From positions 1 through 64,000 of the forward strand of contig CAXKXX010000006.1 of assembly GCA_964059975.1 (NCBI GenBank): a stretch of 64,000 bases of DNA, in the 5' to 3' direction. Numbering within the stretch: the stretch's first letter is position 1; each line of letters starts with the position of its first letter. This DNA comes from CAXKXX01 sp964059975 (lineage in GTDB: Bacteria; Pseudomonadota; Gammaproteobacteria; Enterobacterales; Enterobacteriaceae). The notes under the pieces were generated by a model that worked only from the letters and a program-made list of their open reading frames with translations, was not told where the DNA came from and did no database searches. The position numbers and the translations under genes are program-made. Positions 9,911 through 18,097 of the stretch are shown here, one piece after another.

Positions 9911-11173
9911 AGCATGACGATTTAATTTTCGATATTTCCTTCATCGGAATATTTCATTAAATATCGACGCTACTTTATCTATCTTACTTACCTCTCTCCG
10001 ACTAGTCTTACAGACGCAGTCAAATTTTTATTAAGCGTTGCACTTTTTATCCAATTTTCAGAAAATGACTTACGTCGATAAAAATAATTTTATTCATTTA
10101 GTATTGTGGGTCGATCAAATCAACTTGAAATTTCTTCCGTCTTGCTCATAGACTGATTTCGCCATTTTTAGCTGCATTGTTATCTATGCTCAGAAAGTTT
10201 TACATAGATAATACGATGTCTATCGTCAGACTTTTGGTAAATAGATGCGATTAAGCCGAGATGATGCGTGCCTTCTAAAATCTAGAACGTCTACTCTAAT
10301 TTTTTGAAACTTTCGATCTATTCATCTCTTCCAGCATTACGTATAAAGACGTCACGAAGAAAATTGTGCTAAACGTATTATCTTGTCATATCATCGTTAT
10401 CGCAGCTTAAAGGAATTTTTATCTTTAAGATAAATGCGGCAAAATCAATTTTATTTAGTAACTTTCTACATGCTCCAGCAAAAGTTACTAACATTTCGAT
10501 ACACAAAAGTAATATCTCTTCAAGATGCATACGGTTAAACATCGATAAGCTTACTCATGGGCAATATGCACACCATCATTTTTTAAATTTTTCTTACTAC
10601 TTCTCAATTCGAGAATTTGTTTCGTGTGAACACGCCCGTAGGTATGCGCTAAATAGTATAGGGTATACTATTTAGTAATTTGCATAATGAAGTAAATTTT
10701 CTCTTTGTTACAAGCAGACTCTTACTTGCGCTTTTATCTAGTTTTTCAAGCGGTGATTTATGGATGGATTTTATAATCTAGCACTTTTTCTAAACAGATT
10801 AGATGAGTCTGATTGATGATATGGTAAATTCTGTTTTATGACTAAATTAATATGTTTGCTATAAATATTAAATATTTTTTAAAGATGTTCGTCGAGTTTA
10901 CTCATTTTTATTATCATGAAGTTAAGAGTTAAAATAGATTACTGATCTAGCCGAGACGACTGGGCTAAGTCCGCATGGTTCGTGCTATATATCTTAAATT
11001 ACTTGCCGTTGATATGATACGAGCGCCAAAATAATGTTTTGTTTGGGACAAAAAGTACTGAATTTTTAGTTTTCTTAGGAATCGTTGCTCAACGAGTAGG
11101 TGAGATCATTTCAGAGGCCCTTAAAGCCGATCCAAATGCGCTGATACTTGAATATAATGGAGAGCTTAGTTGT
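9911..11173. other. non-coding gap before dsbA
   Basis: sspB would follow sspA in E. coli, but I cannot read it here. A 12-bp inverted repeat with a GGG loop lies at 10649-10675. An in-frame open extension upstream of dsbA (11039-11173) is not part of DsbA by alignment and may be a scrap of an older neighbour. Confidence 0.6.
10649..10675. repeat. perfect 12-bp inverted repeat, 3-nt loop
   Basis: CTAAATAGTATA (10649-10660) and its complement (10664-10675) surround GGG. No gene is nearby. Confidence 0.8.
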
Positions 11174-11806
11174 ATGAAAAAAACATGGTTACCTCTTCTT
11201 AGCATGGTAGTCATATTCGGTTCTATCGCCGCAACATTTAGTGATGGCGTTCAGTATGTTACCTTAGATAAACCATTAACTGACGCGCCACAGATCCTTG
11301 AGTTTTTTTCTTTCTACTGTAAACACTGCTATCAATTTGATCAAATTTATCGTGTTACTGAGAACATGAAAAAAGCACTACCTGTTGATACAAAAATCGC
11401 TAGATACCACGTTGAATTTCTCGGCCCACTAGGGCAATCACTAACTCGGTCTTGGGCTGTCGCAATAGCGTTAGGTATTGAATATAAAATTAGCCCTCTG
11501 ATGTTTGAGGCGATACAGAAGACCCACGATGTAAGTACGCCGGATGACATCCGAAACGTATTTTTAAGAGCTGGCGTAAGCCCAATTGATTATGATGCTG
11601 CTTTAAATAGTTTTGTAGTAAAATCTTTAGTAGTTCAACAACAAAAGGCCGTAACAGATCTCCGTCTACATAGCGTTCCTGCAGTCTTTGTGAGTGGCAA
11701 GTACATGATTAAAAGTGAGGGGTTAGATACAACGTCAATGGATGGATACACAAGGCATCTGGGTCGCGTGGTGAGCTTCCTAATTCAAAAAAATAATCAA
11801 GAATAA
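11174..11806 (+). CDS. dsbA: thiol:disulfide interchange protein DsbA
   Basis: DsbA oxidises cysteine pairs in periplasmic proteins and is itself reoxidised by DsbB. Starting at ATG 11174 gives 210 aa (E. coli 208) with a signal peptide (about residues 1-21) and a thioredoxin fold with helical insert. The start is preferred because MKKTWLPLL is a proper signal-peptide start with GGAG about 11 nt upstream. The active site is C49-K-H-C52 where E. coli has CPHC; the cis-Pro loop (SVPAVFVSGKY) is intact. A Lys in this dipeptide should change redox potential or thiolate stability. Synteny dsbA-polA-engB matches E. coli with yihF and yihG deleted. Confidence 0.95.
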   Translation: MKKTWLPLLSMVVIFGSIAATFSDGVQYVTLDKPLTDAPQILEFFSFYCKHCYQFDQIYRVTENMKKALPVDTKIARYHVEFLGPLGQSLTRSWAVAIALGIEYKISPLMFEAIQKTHDVSTPDDIRNVFLRAGVSPIDYDAALNSFVVKSLVVQQQKAVTDLRLHSVPAVFVSGKYMIKSEGLDTTSMDGYTRHLGRVVSFLIQKNNQE

Positions 11807-12267
11807 AGGTTCTAAGCTAATAAAATGAATTTCATGGCTATTTCATCCCAATTTTTATGTGTCTTTAATTTTAATTCTATCTTAAATTATAACCTGTTAA
11901 GTAATTGGTTAAAGCGGTGATCCTTAAAATAGAAATATACCGCCTGATACTTTTATCTAAATTATATCTTCTATTCTAGAAATTAAGGTACTTAATGTTA
12001 TTAAAAATATTCAGTCTATACTTTGCATTTAGGTATGCACTGGCTATTTTTAATAAAAATTAACTTATATTTTTGGTTATAATATTTTTATAAAAATCAA
12101 AATATTATAACCTCTACTTTTTCTAGGTATAGAGTTCTATTACAGATAGTAATATCGAGAGCATTGTAGAAGTACTAGATTATTTAAACTTATAATAGAC
12201 ACTAAGAATATTGCTACAGAAAACTGTAGCGCACCGCTGATAAATTCAGTCATTCTAAAGAAGCGCC
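11807..12267. other. AT-rich gap where yihF and yihG lie in E. coli
   Basis: No coding remnant is readable. It presumably contains the polA promoter, but no convincing -35/-10 pair stood out. Confidence 0.6.
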
Positions 12268-13173
12268 ATGCCCCATACTGCAGAAAGCCCTTTCATACTA
12301 GTTGATGGCTCCTCTTACCTTTACCGTGCTTATCATGCTCTTCCATCACTGACTAATTCATTGGGGGAATCTACCGGAGCGATGTATGGCGTCTTGAATA
12401 TGCTACGTAGTCTACTGTTACGGAACCAACCTAGCTATGCCGCAGTCGTATTTGATTCCAAAGGAAAAACTTTTCGCGATGAGCTATTTCCTGAATATAA
12501 AGCACACCGTTTATCTATGCCCATAAATTTAATGAAACAAATTGAACCACTTCATGAAATGGTAAAAGCTATGGGGCTTCCGTTGATAGTTACCCCAAAT
12601 GTTGAGGCAGACGACGTGATAGGGACATTAGCACTCGAGGCTGAAATGGCTGGACAGCGAGTATTAATAAGCACTGAAGATAAAGACATGGCGCAATTAG
12701 TTAGTCAAAAAATTATATTAATAAACAGTAGATATAATACGATTATCGGGCCTCAGGAAGTATATAAAAAATACGGCATTTTGCCTGATTTAATAATCGA
12801 CTTCTTGGCTTTGACAGGCGACGCTTCAGATAATATTCCCGGAGTTCCAGGAGTTGGCGCAAAGACTGCTCGGGTTCTTTTACAGGATGTAGGGGGATTG
12901 AACGTATTATATGATCAATTGAGTAGCATAGGCATGCTTAACTTCCGTGGTGCGAAGACTATAGCAGCTAAATTAGAGCAGAATAAAGAGATAGCTTACC
13001 TTTCTTATCAACTAGCGACAATTAAAACAAACGTTAAGCTACATGCTTCTTACAAAGACCTTAAAATAGCTTCTCCAGATACTGGAATATTAAAAAAGCT
13101 ATTTAAACGGTATGAATTTAAGCATTGGCTGATAGCTTTAGAAGCTGGAGTATGGCTGAAAACTCGATCGTGA
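12268..13173 (+). CDS. polA: DNA polymerase I, 5'-3' exonuclease (flap nuclease) part
   Basis: This 301-aa ORF covers the 5' nuclease domain of Pol I, which removes RNA primers and flaps (E. coli residues 1 to about 303). Metal-ligand motifs are present: VDGSSYLYRAYHALP, FRDEL, VEADDVIGTLA, STEDKDMAQLV (G to E beside the Asp pair) and GDASDNIPGVPGVG. It ends in FKHWLIALEAGVWLKTRS followed by TGA at 13171-13173. The reading frame continues after the TGA straight into the polymerase part, 23 sense codons away from its start codon, and the total span (931 aa plus the stop) nearly equals E. coli Pol I (928 aa). One point mutation in the linker would thus explain the split. The domain should be functional alone, as stand-alone flap nucleases are. 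Confidence 0.93.
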   Translation: MPHTAESPFILVDGSSYLYRAYHALPSLTNSLGESTGAMYGVLNMLRSLLLRNQPSYAAVVFDSKGKTFRDELFPEYKAHRLSMPINLMKQIEPLHEMVKAMGLPLIVTPNVEADDVIGTLALEAEMAGQRVLISTEDKDMAQLVSQKIILINSRYNTIIGPQEVYKKYGILPDLIIDFLALTGDASDNIPGVPGVGAKTARVLLQDVGGLNVLYDQLSSIGMLNFRGAKTIAAKLEQNKEIAYLSYQLATIKTNVKLHASYKDLKIASPDTGILKKLFKRYEFKHWLIALEAGVWLKTRS

Positions 13174-13229
13174 AACTTTTTAATATTTACGAATCTGAAA
13201 AACAGCATGCTAATCAAGCAAAAAGGCAT

Positions 13230-13245
13230 GGAGGAAAATACTATG
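13230..13245 (+). promoter_or_regulatory. internal ribosome binding site for the Klenow-like ORF
   Basis: GGAGGA (13230-13235) is followed by a 7-nt spacer and ATG (13243-13245), which is textbook initiation geometry. In Pol I numbering the ATG is codon 326; the proteolytic Klenow fragment of E. coli begins at about residue 324. Confidence 0.75.
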
Positions 13246-15066
13246 CCATCCAAGAATAGCTACCTATCTATTTTAGAAGAAGATACTTTTTGTGATTGGA
13301 TTGAACGGTCGCAAAAAGCCAAGGCGTTTGCTTTTAATACTGAAACTGACGGACTAGATACGGTGACCGCCAATCTGACCGGTTTTGCATTCGCTATAGC
13401 ACCAGGTGAAGCGGCTTATTTACCGCTGGCGCATAACTATCTAGGTGCACCCGAACAATTAGATTTCGGATCTGCATTAGAAAGGTTGAAGCTGTTATTC
13501 GAAGATGAGCAAATACTGAAAATTGGTCAAAATTTAAAATTTGATATTGGGGTTCTAGAACGTTACGGCATTAATCTGCGTGGAACTACGTATGATACTA
13601 TGTTGGAATCGTATGTATTAAACAGCGTTGGAGGCAGTCATGATATATATCATCTAGCCGAGCGCTATCTGGGCTACAAAGCTACTACATTTGAGGAGAT
13701 TGCCGGAAAAGGAAAAAACCGGATGATGTTTAATGAGATTGCTCTAGAACAGGCAGTGCCCTATGCGGCAGAAGATGCCGACCTTGTATTGAAATTGCAT
13801 CTAGCGATGTGGCCTCAATTAAATCAAAGTTCTGAATTACTTCGGGTATTTAATGAGATCGAGATGCCAATGGTGCCAGTCTTATCGCATATCGAACACA
13901 TCGGTGTACTGATCGATCCAGATATTTTATTAGCTCATTCTCAGGAATTATCCAAGCGGATCGGTGAGTTAGAGATGGAAGCATACAACCTAGCGTCAGA
14001 AAACTTTAACCTTGCATCACCCAAGCAACTACAGATGATTCTGTATGAAAAACAAAAGCTTCCAATATTAAAGAAAACACCGAGTGGTGCACCATCAACT
14101 AATGAAGCAGTCCTTTCTGAACTAGCAATAGATCACCCGCTTCCGAAAGTACTTCTTCAGCATCGCTGTCTCTCAAAACTAAAAACTAATTACACCGATA
14201 AATTATCTATAATGATTAATCCAAACAGCAACCGATTGCGCACCTCTTATCATCAGGCCGTAACCGCAACCGGTCGTCTCTCTTCGAGAGATCCTAACCT
14301 GCAAAACATTCCAGTACGCCACGAAGAAGGGCGGCGTATTCGCCAAGCGTTTATTGCTCCTGAGGGTTATGTTATTGTCACTGCAGACTATTCGCAAATA
14401 GAACTGCGTATTATGGCTCACCTTTCTCAGGACGCCGCTCTACTAAAAGCTTTCTCGGAAGGTAAAGATATACACTGTACTACGGCATCTGAGGTATTTG
14501 GTATCCCGATAGATAAAGTAGTTAACGAACAACGACGTAGCGCCAAGATCATTAATTTTGGACTTATTTACGGCATGAGTGCATTTGGTTTAGCATGTCA
14601 GTTAGGTGTGCCGCGTTCCCAAGCTTCTCTTTACATAAATCACTACTTTGAGCGGTATCCGGGTGTTCGAGATTACATGACACGTATTCGTAATCAGGCT
14701 TCTGAGCAAGGATATGTTACTACTTTAGAAGGTCGCCGTTTATATATTCCGAATGCACAATCCAGAAATAGCATGCGACGAAAAGCGGCAGAGCGGTCTG
14801 CGATCAACGCTCCGATGCAGGGTACAGCTGCAGATATCATTAAGCGTGCGATGATTAAAATAGACGCTTGGATCCGAGCAGAAGAACGCTCTCTGGTGCG
14901 CATGATTATGCAGGTGCACGATGAATTAGTATTTGAGATACACGAATCAGCAGTTCATGCATCCATCCAGATAGTTCGTGAAATTATGGAAGGCGCTATG
15001 GATCTTAAGGTTCCCTTGAAAGTTGATATAGGTGTGGGTGTCAACTGGAACGCGGCTCACGCTTGA
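13243..15066 (+). CDS. polA: DNA polymerase I, Klenow-like part (polymerase, altered proofreading site)
   Basis: Starting at ATG 13243 gives 607 aa, equivalent to the E. coli Klenow fragment (605 aa). Polymerase motifs are intact: A with DYSQIELR, B with RRSAKIINFGLIYG, C with QVHDELVFE. In the 3'-5' exonuclease domain, motif Exo I reads FNTETDGLD instead of FDTETDSLD: the Asp corresponding to E. coli D355 is Asn (AAT, 13336-13338). Exo II (NLKFD) and Exo III (YAAEDAD) remain. Loss of that carboxylate is expected to cripple proofreading. An in-frame ATG at 13207 is possible, but the Shine-Dalgarno supports 13243. Whether both parts act together in the cell is unknown. Confidence 0.93.
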   Translation: MPSKNSYLSILEEDTFCDWIERSQKAKAFAFNTETDGLDTVTANLTGFAFAIAPGEAAYLPLAHNYLGAPEQLDFGSALERLKLLFEDEQILKIGQNLKFDIGVLERYGINLRGTTYDTMLESYVLNSVGGSHDIYHLAERYLGYKATTFEEIAGKGKNRMMFNEIALEQAVPYAAEDADLVLKLHLAMWPQLNQSSELLRVFNEIEMPMVPVLSHIEHIGVLIDPDILLAHSQELSKRIGELEMEAYNLASENFNLASPKQLQMILYEKQKLPILKKTPSGAPSTNEAVLSELAIDHPLPKVLLQHRCLSKLKTNYTDKLSIMINPNSNRLRTSYHQAVTATGRLSSRDPNLQNIPVRHEEGRRIRQAFIAPEGYVIVTADYSQIELRIMAHLSQDAALLKAFSEGKDIHCTTASEVFGIPIDKVVNEQRRSAKIINFGLIYGMSAFGLACQLGVPRSQASLYINHYFERYPGVRDYMTRIRNQASEQGYVTTLEGRRLYIPNAQSRNSMRRKAAERSAINAPMQGTAADIIKRAMIKIDAWIRAEERSLVRMIMQVHDELVFEIHESAVHASIQIVREIMEGAMDLKVPLKVDIGVGVNWNAAHA

Positions 15067-15330
15067 ACTCTATCGCTATTAAGCGTAACCTTTTTCGTAA
15101 TAGAAAAAATGCATATTTCATGCGAAAAGCACTTTAGAAAATCTATTTTTTTTAATCTGAAAGCTAATTCGTACTCTTTTCTTAAAATTTTTAGTGTATT
15201 AGACTAAATAAATCTGAACAGTAAGCACTCTGCTCCTCGCTTCAAATAAAAACATTTTAAATAAATAGTGGGGCTCTCATCATATTGAAGAGAACCTTAA
15301 ACTAAAAGCCTTTCGAGGCGCTCTCGATGG

Positions 15331-15996
15331 CTACATTGATGGCGTTAAGGGTCTTCGTACTCTTATTTTAGAAGGGCGACCCCGAAAGAAATCGTCTCTC
15401 ATCCAGAGATCTAGCTTTTCGGATAATTTATCAGTCCCGATTTTTTTCTTTGCAGAAAAAATTTCAACTGTTATGTCTGCCATGAGTGGCAGTAGGGCCC
15501 CCCGGACCGTATTAAGCTGAAATTTACGCGCTTCAAAGTTAAGCTTATCGGCTTTAGTTAAAAGCAGCAAGATTGGCATTTTCGCGCTGACTCCCCATTG
15601 AACTATCTGCTGATCTAGCTCTCTTAGGGGATGACGAATGTCCATTAGCAGCATTAGCCCTTTCAGACAATTACGCACTTGTAGGTATTTACTTAGTGTG
15701 TGTTGCCATCTAAGCTTTATATCTTTTGAAACTTTGGCATATCCAAAGCCTGGTAGATCTACCAGGCGACGATCCGTTTCGACTTCAAATAAGTTAATTA
15801 GCTGAGTACGCCCCGGCGTTTTACTGATACGTGCCAGATTTCTCTGATTCGTCAAGGCATTTAAGGCGCTAGATTTACCAACATTAGATCGGCCAACAAA
15901 CGCAATTTCAATGCCTGTATCTTTGGGTAGATCGCGAGCATCAGATGCACTTTTGACAAAACGAGTCATGGTGTAATTATAATGTTTTCCGTTCAA
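15331..15996 (-). CDS. engB: ribosome biogenesis GTPase EngB (YihA/YsxC)
   Basis: EngB is an essential TRAFAC GTPase acting in late 50S assembly. The 221-aa product (E. coli 210) shows G1 GRSNVGKSS, G3 DLPGFG and G4 TKAD in order. The N-terminus (NYTMTRFVKSA) aligns with E. coli NYQQTHFVMSA, so ATG at 15996 is right or at most two residues long. It converges on polA as in E. coli. The 264-bp interval between them carries spf (Spot 42) in E. coli, but I see neither its sequence nor its terminator here. Confidence 0.96.
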   Translation of the reverse strand: MNGKHYNYTMTRFVKSASDARDLPKDTGIEIAFVGRSNVGKSSALNALTNQRNLARISKTPGRTQLINLFEVETDRRLVDLPGFGYAKVSKDIKLRWQHTLSKYLQVRNCLKGLMLLMDIRHPLRELDQQIVQWGVSAKMPILLLLTKADKLNFEARKFQLNTVRGALLPLMADITVEIFSAKKKIGTDKLSEKLDLWMRDDFFRGRPSKIRVRRPLTPSM

Positions 15997-17040
15997 AGTG
16001 TTTGATTTCCTTAAGTATAACTAATTAGACTAACGTTTATAAGTATATCGAGATACAGTTAAAAAAGAAAGCCACTTTAGAACTTGGTTAAGAGATTTCT
16101 AGATGCAAGAGGGCTTAAAAATCTATACGAACATATCCGTATCGACTATACGTACTCAGGATAGTACTAGGAAGCATAAAACGAACGATCGGATCTGGGA
16201 ATGCTCATGTAGATAATAGTGTATTAGTGATTCCTCTATTAGAGATTGTAAAGAATTGAGGGTCTAGAATTCAAAGACATGCTGCATCCGTATCTATTGA
16301 CGAAAAAATTAATTGATCGGCTCAGAGAATTATAAATCTCTGAATATAGTATTAAATGATACTCATAGGATGGCGTGGCTAAATGCGTGAAGAGAGGGTT
16401 TCCCTTTAAAATACGTTAGATTATATTGATATTTTTATCAATACTATAGAAGTAGAGTTAAATAATAACCAAGAAAAGGCGAGTGTGCGTTTGAGTTCAA
16501 TGCAGGGATGATATAAATCACAAATGATAATATATATAGAAGCTAGATGTAATCATGGCTACCATTTTTATGGTATTCGCTCTGATTATTCAACATGGTA
16601 CATGTATCTCGACTCAGTATGCCTTTTTTCACGGGAGCGGGCTCTTGGTGAGCAGTCACCCAAAAGATCATCACTTCGAGCTGGTTCTTCAAGTCAGGAA
16701 AGGACAAATGAAGAGGTCGTATCAAGCGGCTAATAATCAAACTATTAGCTGTTTGATAAAAATACAATGTTTAGTAAAAATACTAAGCTTACGGCCTATG
16801 TTACATTATCTCAAACTGGAATTACTATTATTCGTAACTGTTGATTTTTATATATACCTTCTGACTTTTTTAATTAATCTAAATCGGTGACAATCTACAC
16901 GTAGATGGGTGGCCAAGAAACACATGTGACTTGGCGATTATATGAAATTGAACAAAATAAAGTCATTTTTTGAATATTGCTAGTCCGATCAAGTGTTCTA
17001 AATTAAAACAGATAGACAACTGCATTCCTGATTCAGGAGT

Positions 17041-17089
17041 ATCACTTAATCTTAATCTATGTATAATTTAAATTATACATTTAAGTGAT
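17041..17089. repeat. nested palindrome
   Basis: A 22-bp gapless palindrome (17059-17080, AT-rich) sits between 9-bp outer arms ATCACTTAA (17041-17049) and TTAAGTGAT (17081-17089). Confidence 0.8.
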
Positions 17090-17403
17090 TATATAAATAA
17101 CACTTTAATTATTTCACAATCAACGTAAAAGTTTCTAAAAATAAGCTCAGCAGAAAATAAATAAAAGAAAGATTAAAAATGTATTTTTTTCTTAATTTTG
17201 AGTAAATGTATTAAATAAGTCACGGCCCTGATTGCAGATCGACTTCCCCTACTGAGGGAGCATATTTTTATAATGTATTTTTTAATGAGCATATCAAATA
17301 AACTAAATATTTTTTTCAGGTGCACTCAGGGTCTCCAGATGATTCTGACTTTTCATTAAAAAGCATAGATCATTCGGACTATTAAGTGGTTAAGTTGCCC
17401 TAT

Positions 17404-17433
17404 ATCAGAACTTCTAAGTCTATAAGTTCTGAT
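17404..17433. repeat. 10-bp inverted repeat, 10-nt loop
   Basis: ATCAGAACTT (17404-17413) pairs with AAGTTCTGAT (17424-17433). It is the second stem-loop of the engB-glnA cluster. Confidence 0.8.
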
Positions 17434-17452
17434 TAGCAGAGAGCCCCACTAC

Positions 17453-17519
17453 TTTTAATACTCTCTTGAGCATATGAAAGTTGGTGATAAGTACAGGATA
17501 GCATGAGAGAGTATTAAAA
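17453..17519. repeat. 14-bp inverted repeat, 39-nt loop
   Basis: TTTTAATACTCTCT (17453-17466) pairs perfectly with 17506-17519. On the plus strand the loop contains GTACAGGATAG, near the CsrA consensus but one base short. Confidence 0.8.
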
Positions 17520-17539
17520 TCAGTTATCAGGTGGAGGGG

Positions 17540-17579
17540 CATCGATTCAGAATGTGATGGAGTGCATTCTGAATCGATG
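17540..17579. repeat. 15-bp inverted repeat, 10-nt loop with GGA
   Basis: The arms 17540-17554 and 17565-17579 pair perfectly. The loop TGATGGAGTG presents GGA, the core of CsrA-binding loops. It lies 20 nt after the preceding stem-loop. Confidence 0.8.
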
Positions 17580-17751
17580 AAAGAAGAGTGTTTGCTTGTA
17601 TACAGTAAAATCGTATAACATTATTTTCTTCATAAAACCTAAGTATATTATTTTTATATATTATACAAGTATAAAGATCTCATATTCGGCTCGAATAATT
17701 TACGCTGATCTGCCATATACTCATGTCATTCAGTCACTTCATCATTATCTC

Positions 17752-17788
17752 GCCCCATGTCTCAGATTCTGATATGGGGCCGATTTTT
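17752..17788 (+). terminator. terminator-like hairpin, plus strand
   Basis: GCCCCAT (17752-17758) pairs with ATGGGGC (17774-17780), and CGA then TTTTT follow. No plus-strand gene precedes it, so if active it would end a transcript crossing the stem-loop cluster. Confidence 0.55.
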
Positions 17789-17916
17789 AATTCAAGCATT
17801 ATTTTTCTTGCTAACAGTCTCGATAGACGCAATAGATCGCATAATTTCATTACATGAGTTAATATTAGAGAGCATTCTTCTTGCAGAAAAATTAAAAATA
17901 TCTTTATAAATCAATT

Positions 17917-17958
17917 AGATCCGCTCGATTACTGTATGGTAATCGAGCGGATCTTTTT
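17917..17958 (+). terminator. strong hairpin with T-tract, plus strand
   Basis: The arms 17917-17931 and 17940-17954 form 15 perfect pairs around an 8-nt loop, followed by TTTT. It is oriented for plus-strand transcripts, towards glnA's 3' end. The hairpin itself could also cap the glnA mRNA on the minus strand, although no T-tract follows on that side. Confidence 0.55.
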
Positions 17959-18097
17959 AGTGTCCTTTCTGTACTCTCATTTCATAATGATCCGTGCATA
18001 AGATAGCTTTATAGAAAACATATTTAATTTAGAAAAGACTGGCCACTATCAGATAAATCATGGATTAGATCTGTCGCATCAGACAGTACGGTATGAG

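Larger units (their letters stand above)
15997..18097. other. 2.1-kb gap between engB and glnA (csrC, yihI, hemN, glnG, glnL in E. coli)
   Basis: No remnant of YihI, HemN, GlnG or GlnL is readable. Open frames near 16.5-16.9 kb do not look like real proteins. The right half (17041-17958) is unusual: it contains six strong stem-loops, listed separately, two of them terminator-like on the plus strand. Confidence 0.65.

Noticed and set aside
13171..13173. UGA read as Trp or Sec, restoring one-piece Pol I
   Set aside because: Other genes here use TGA as their true stop (for example the end of polA itself at 15064-15066), there is no SECIS-like hairpin next to the codon, and a strong start site follows.
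15067..15330. Spot 42 (spf) between polA and engB
   Set aside because: The interval is syntenic, but I see neither the conserved 5' region nor a GC-rich terminator.
16524..16890. Overlapping open frames on both strands at 16.5-16.9 kb
   Set aside because: Frames open on both strands in the same place with unlike-protein composition; no match to YihI, HemN or Gln proteins.
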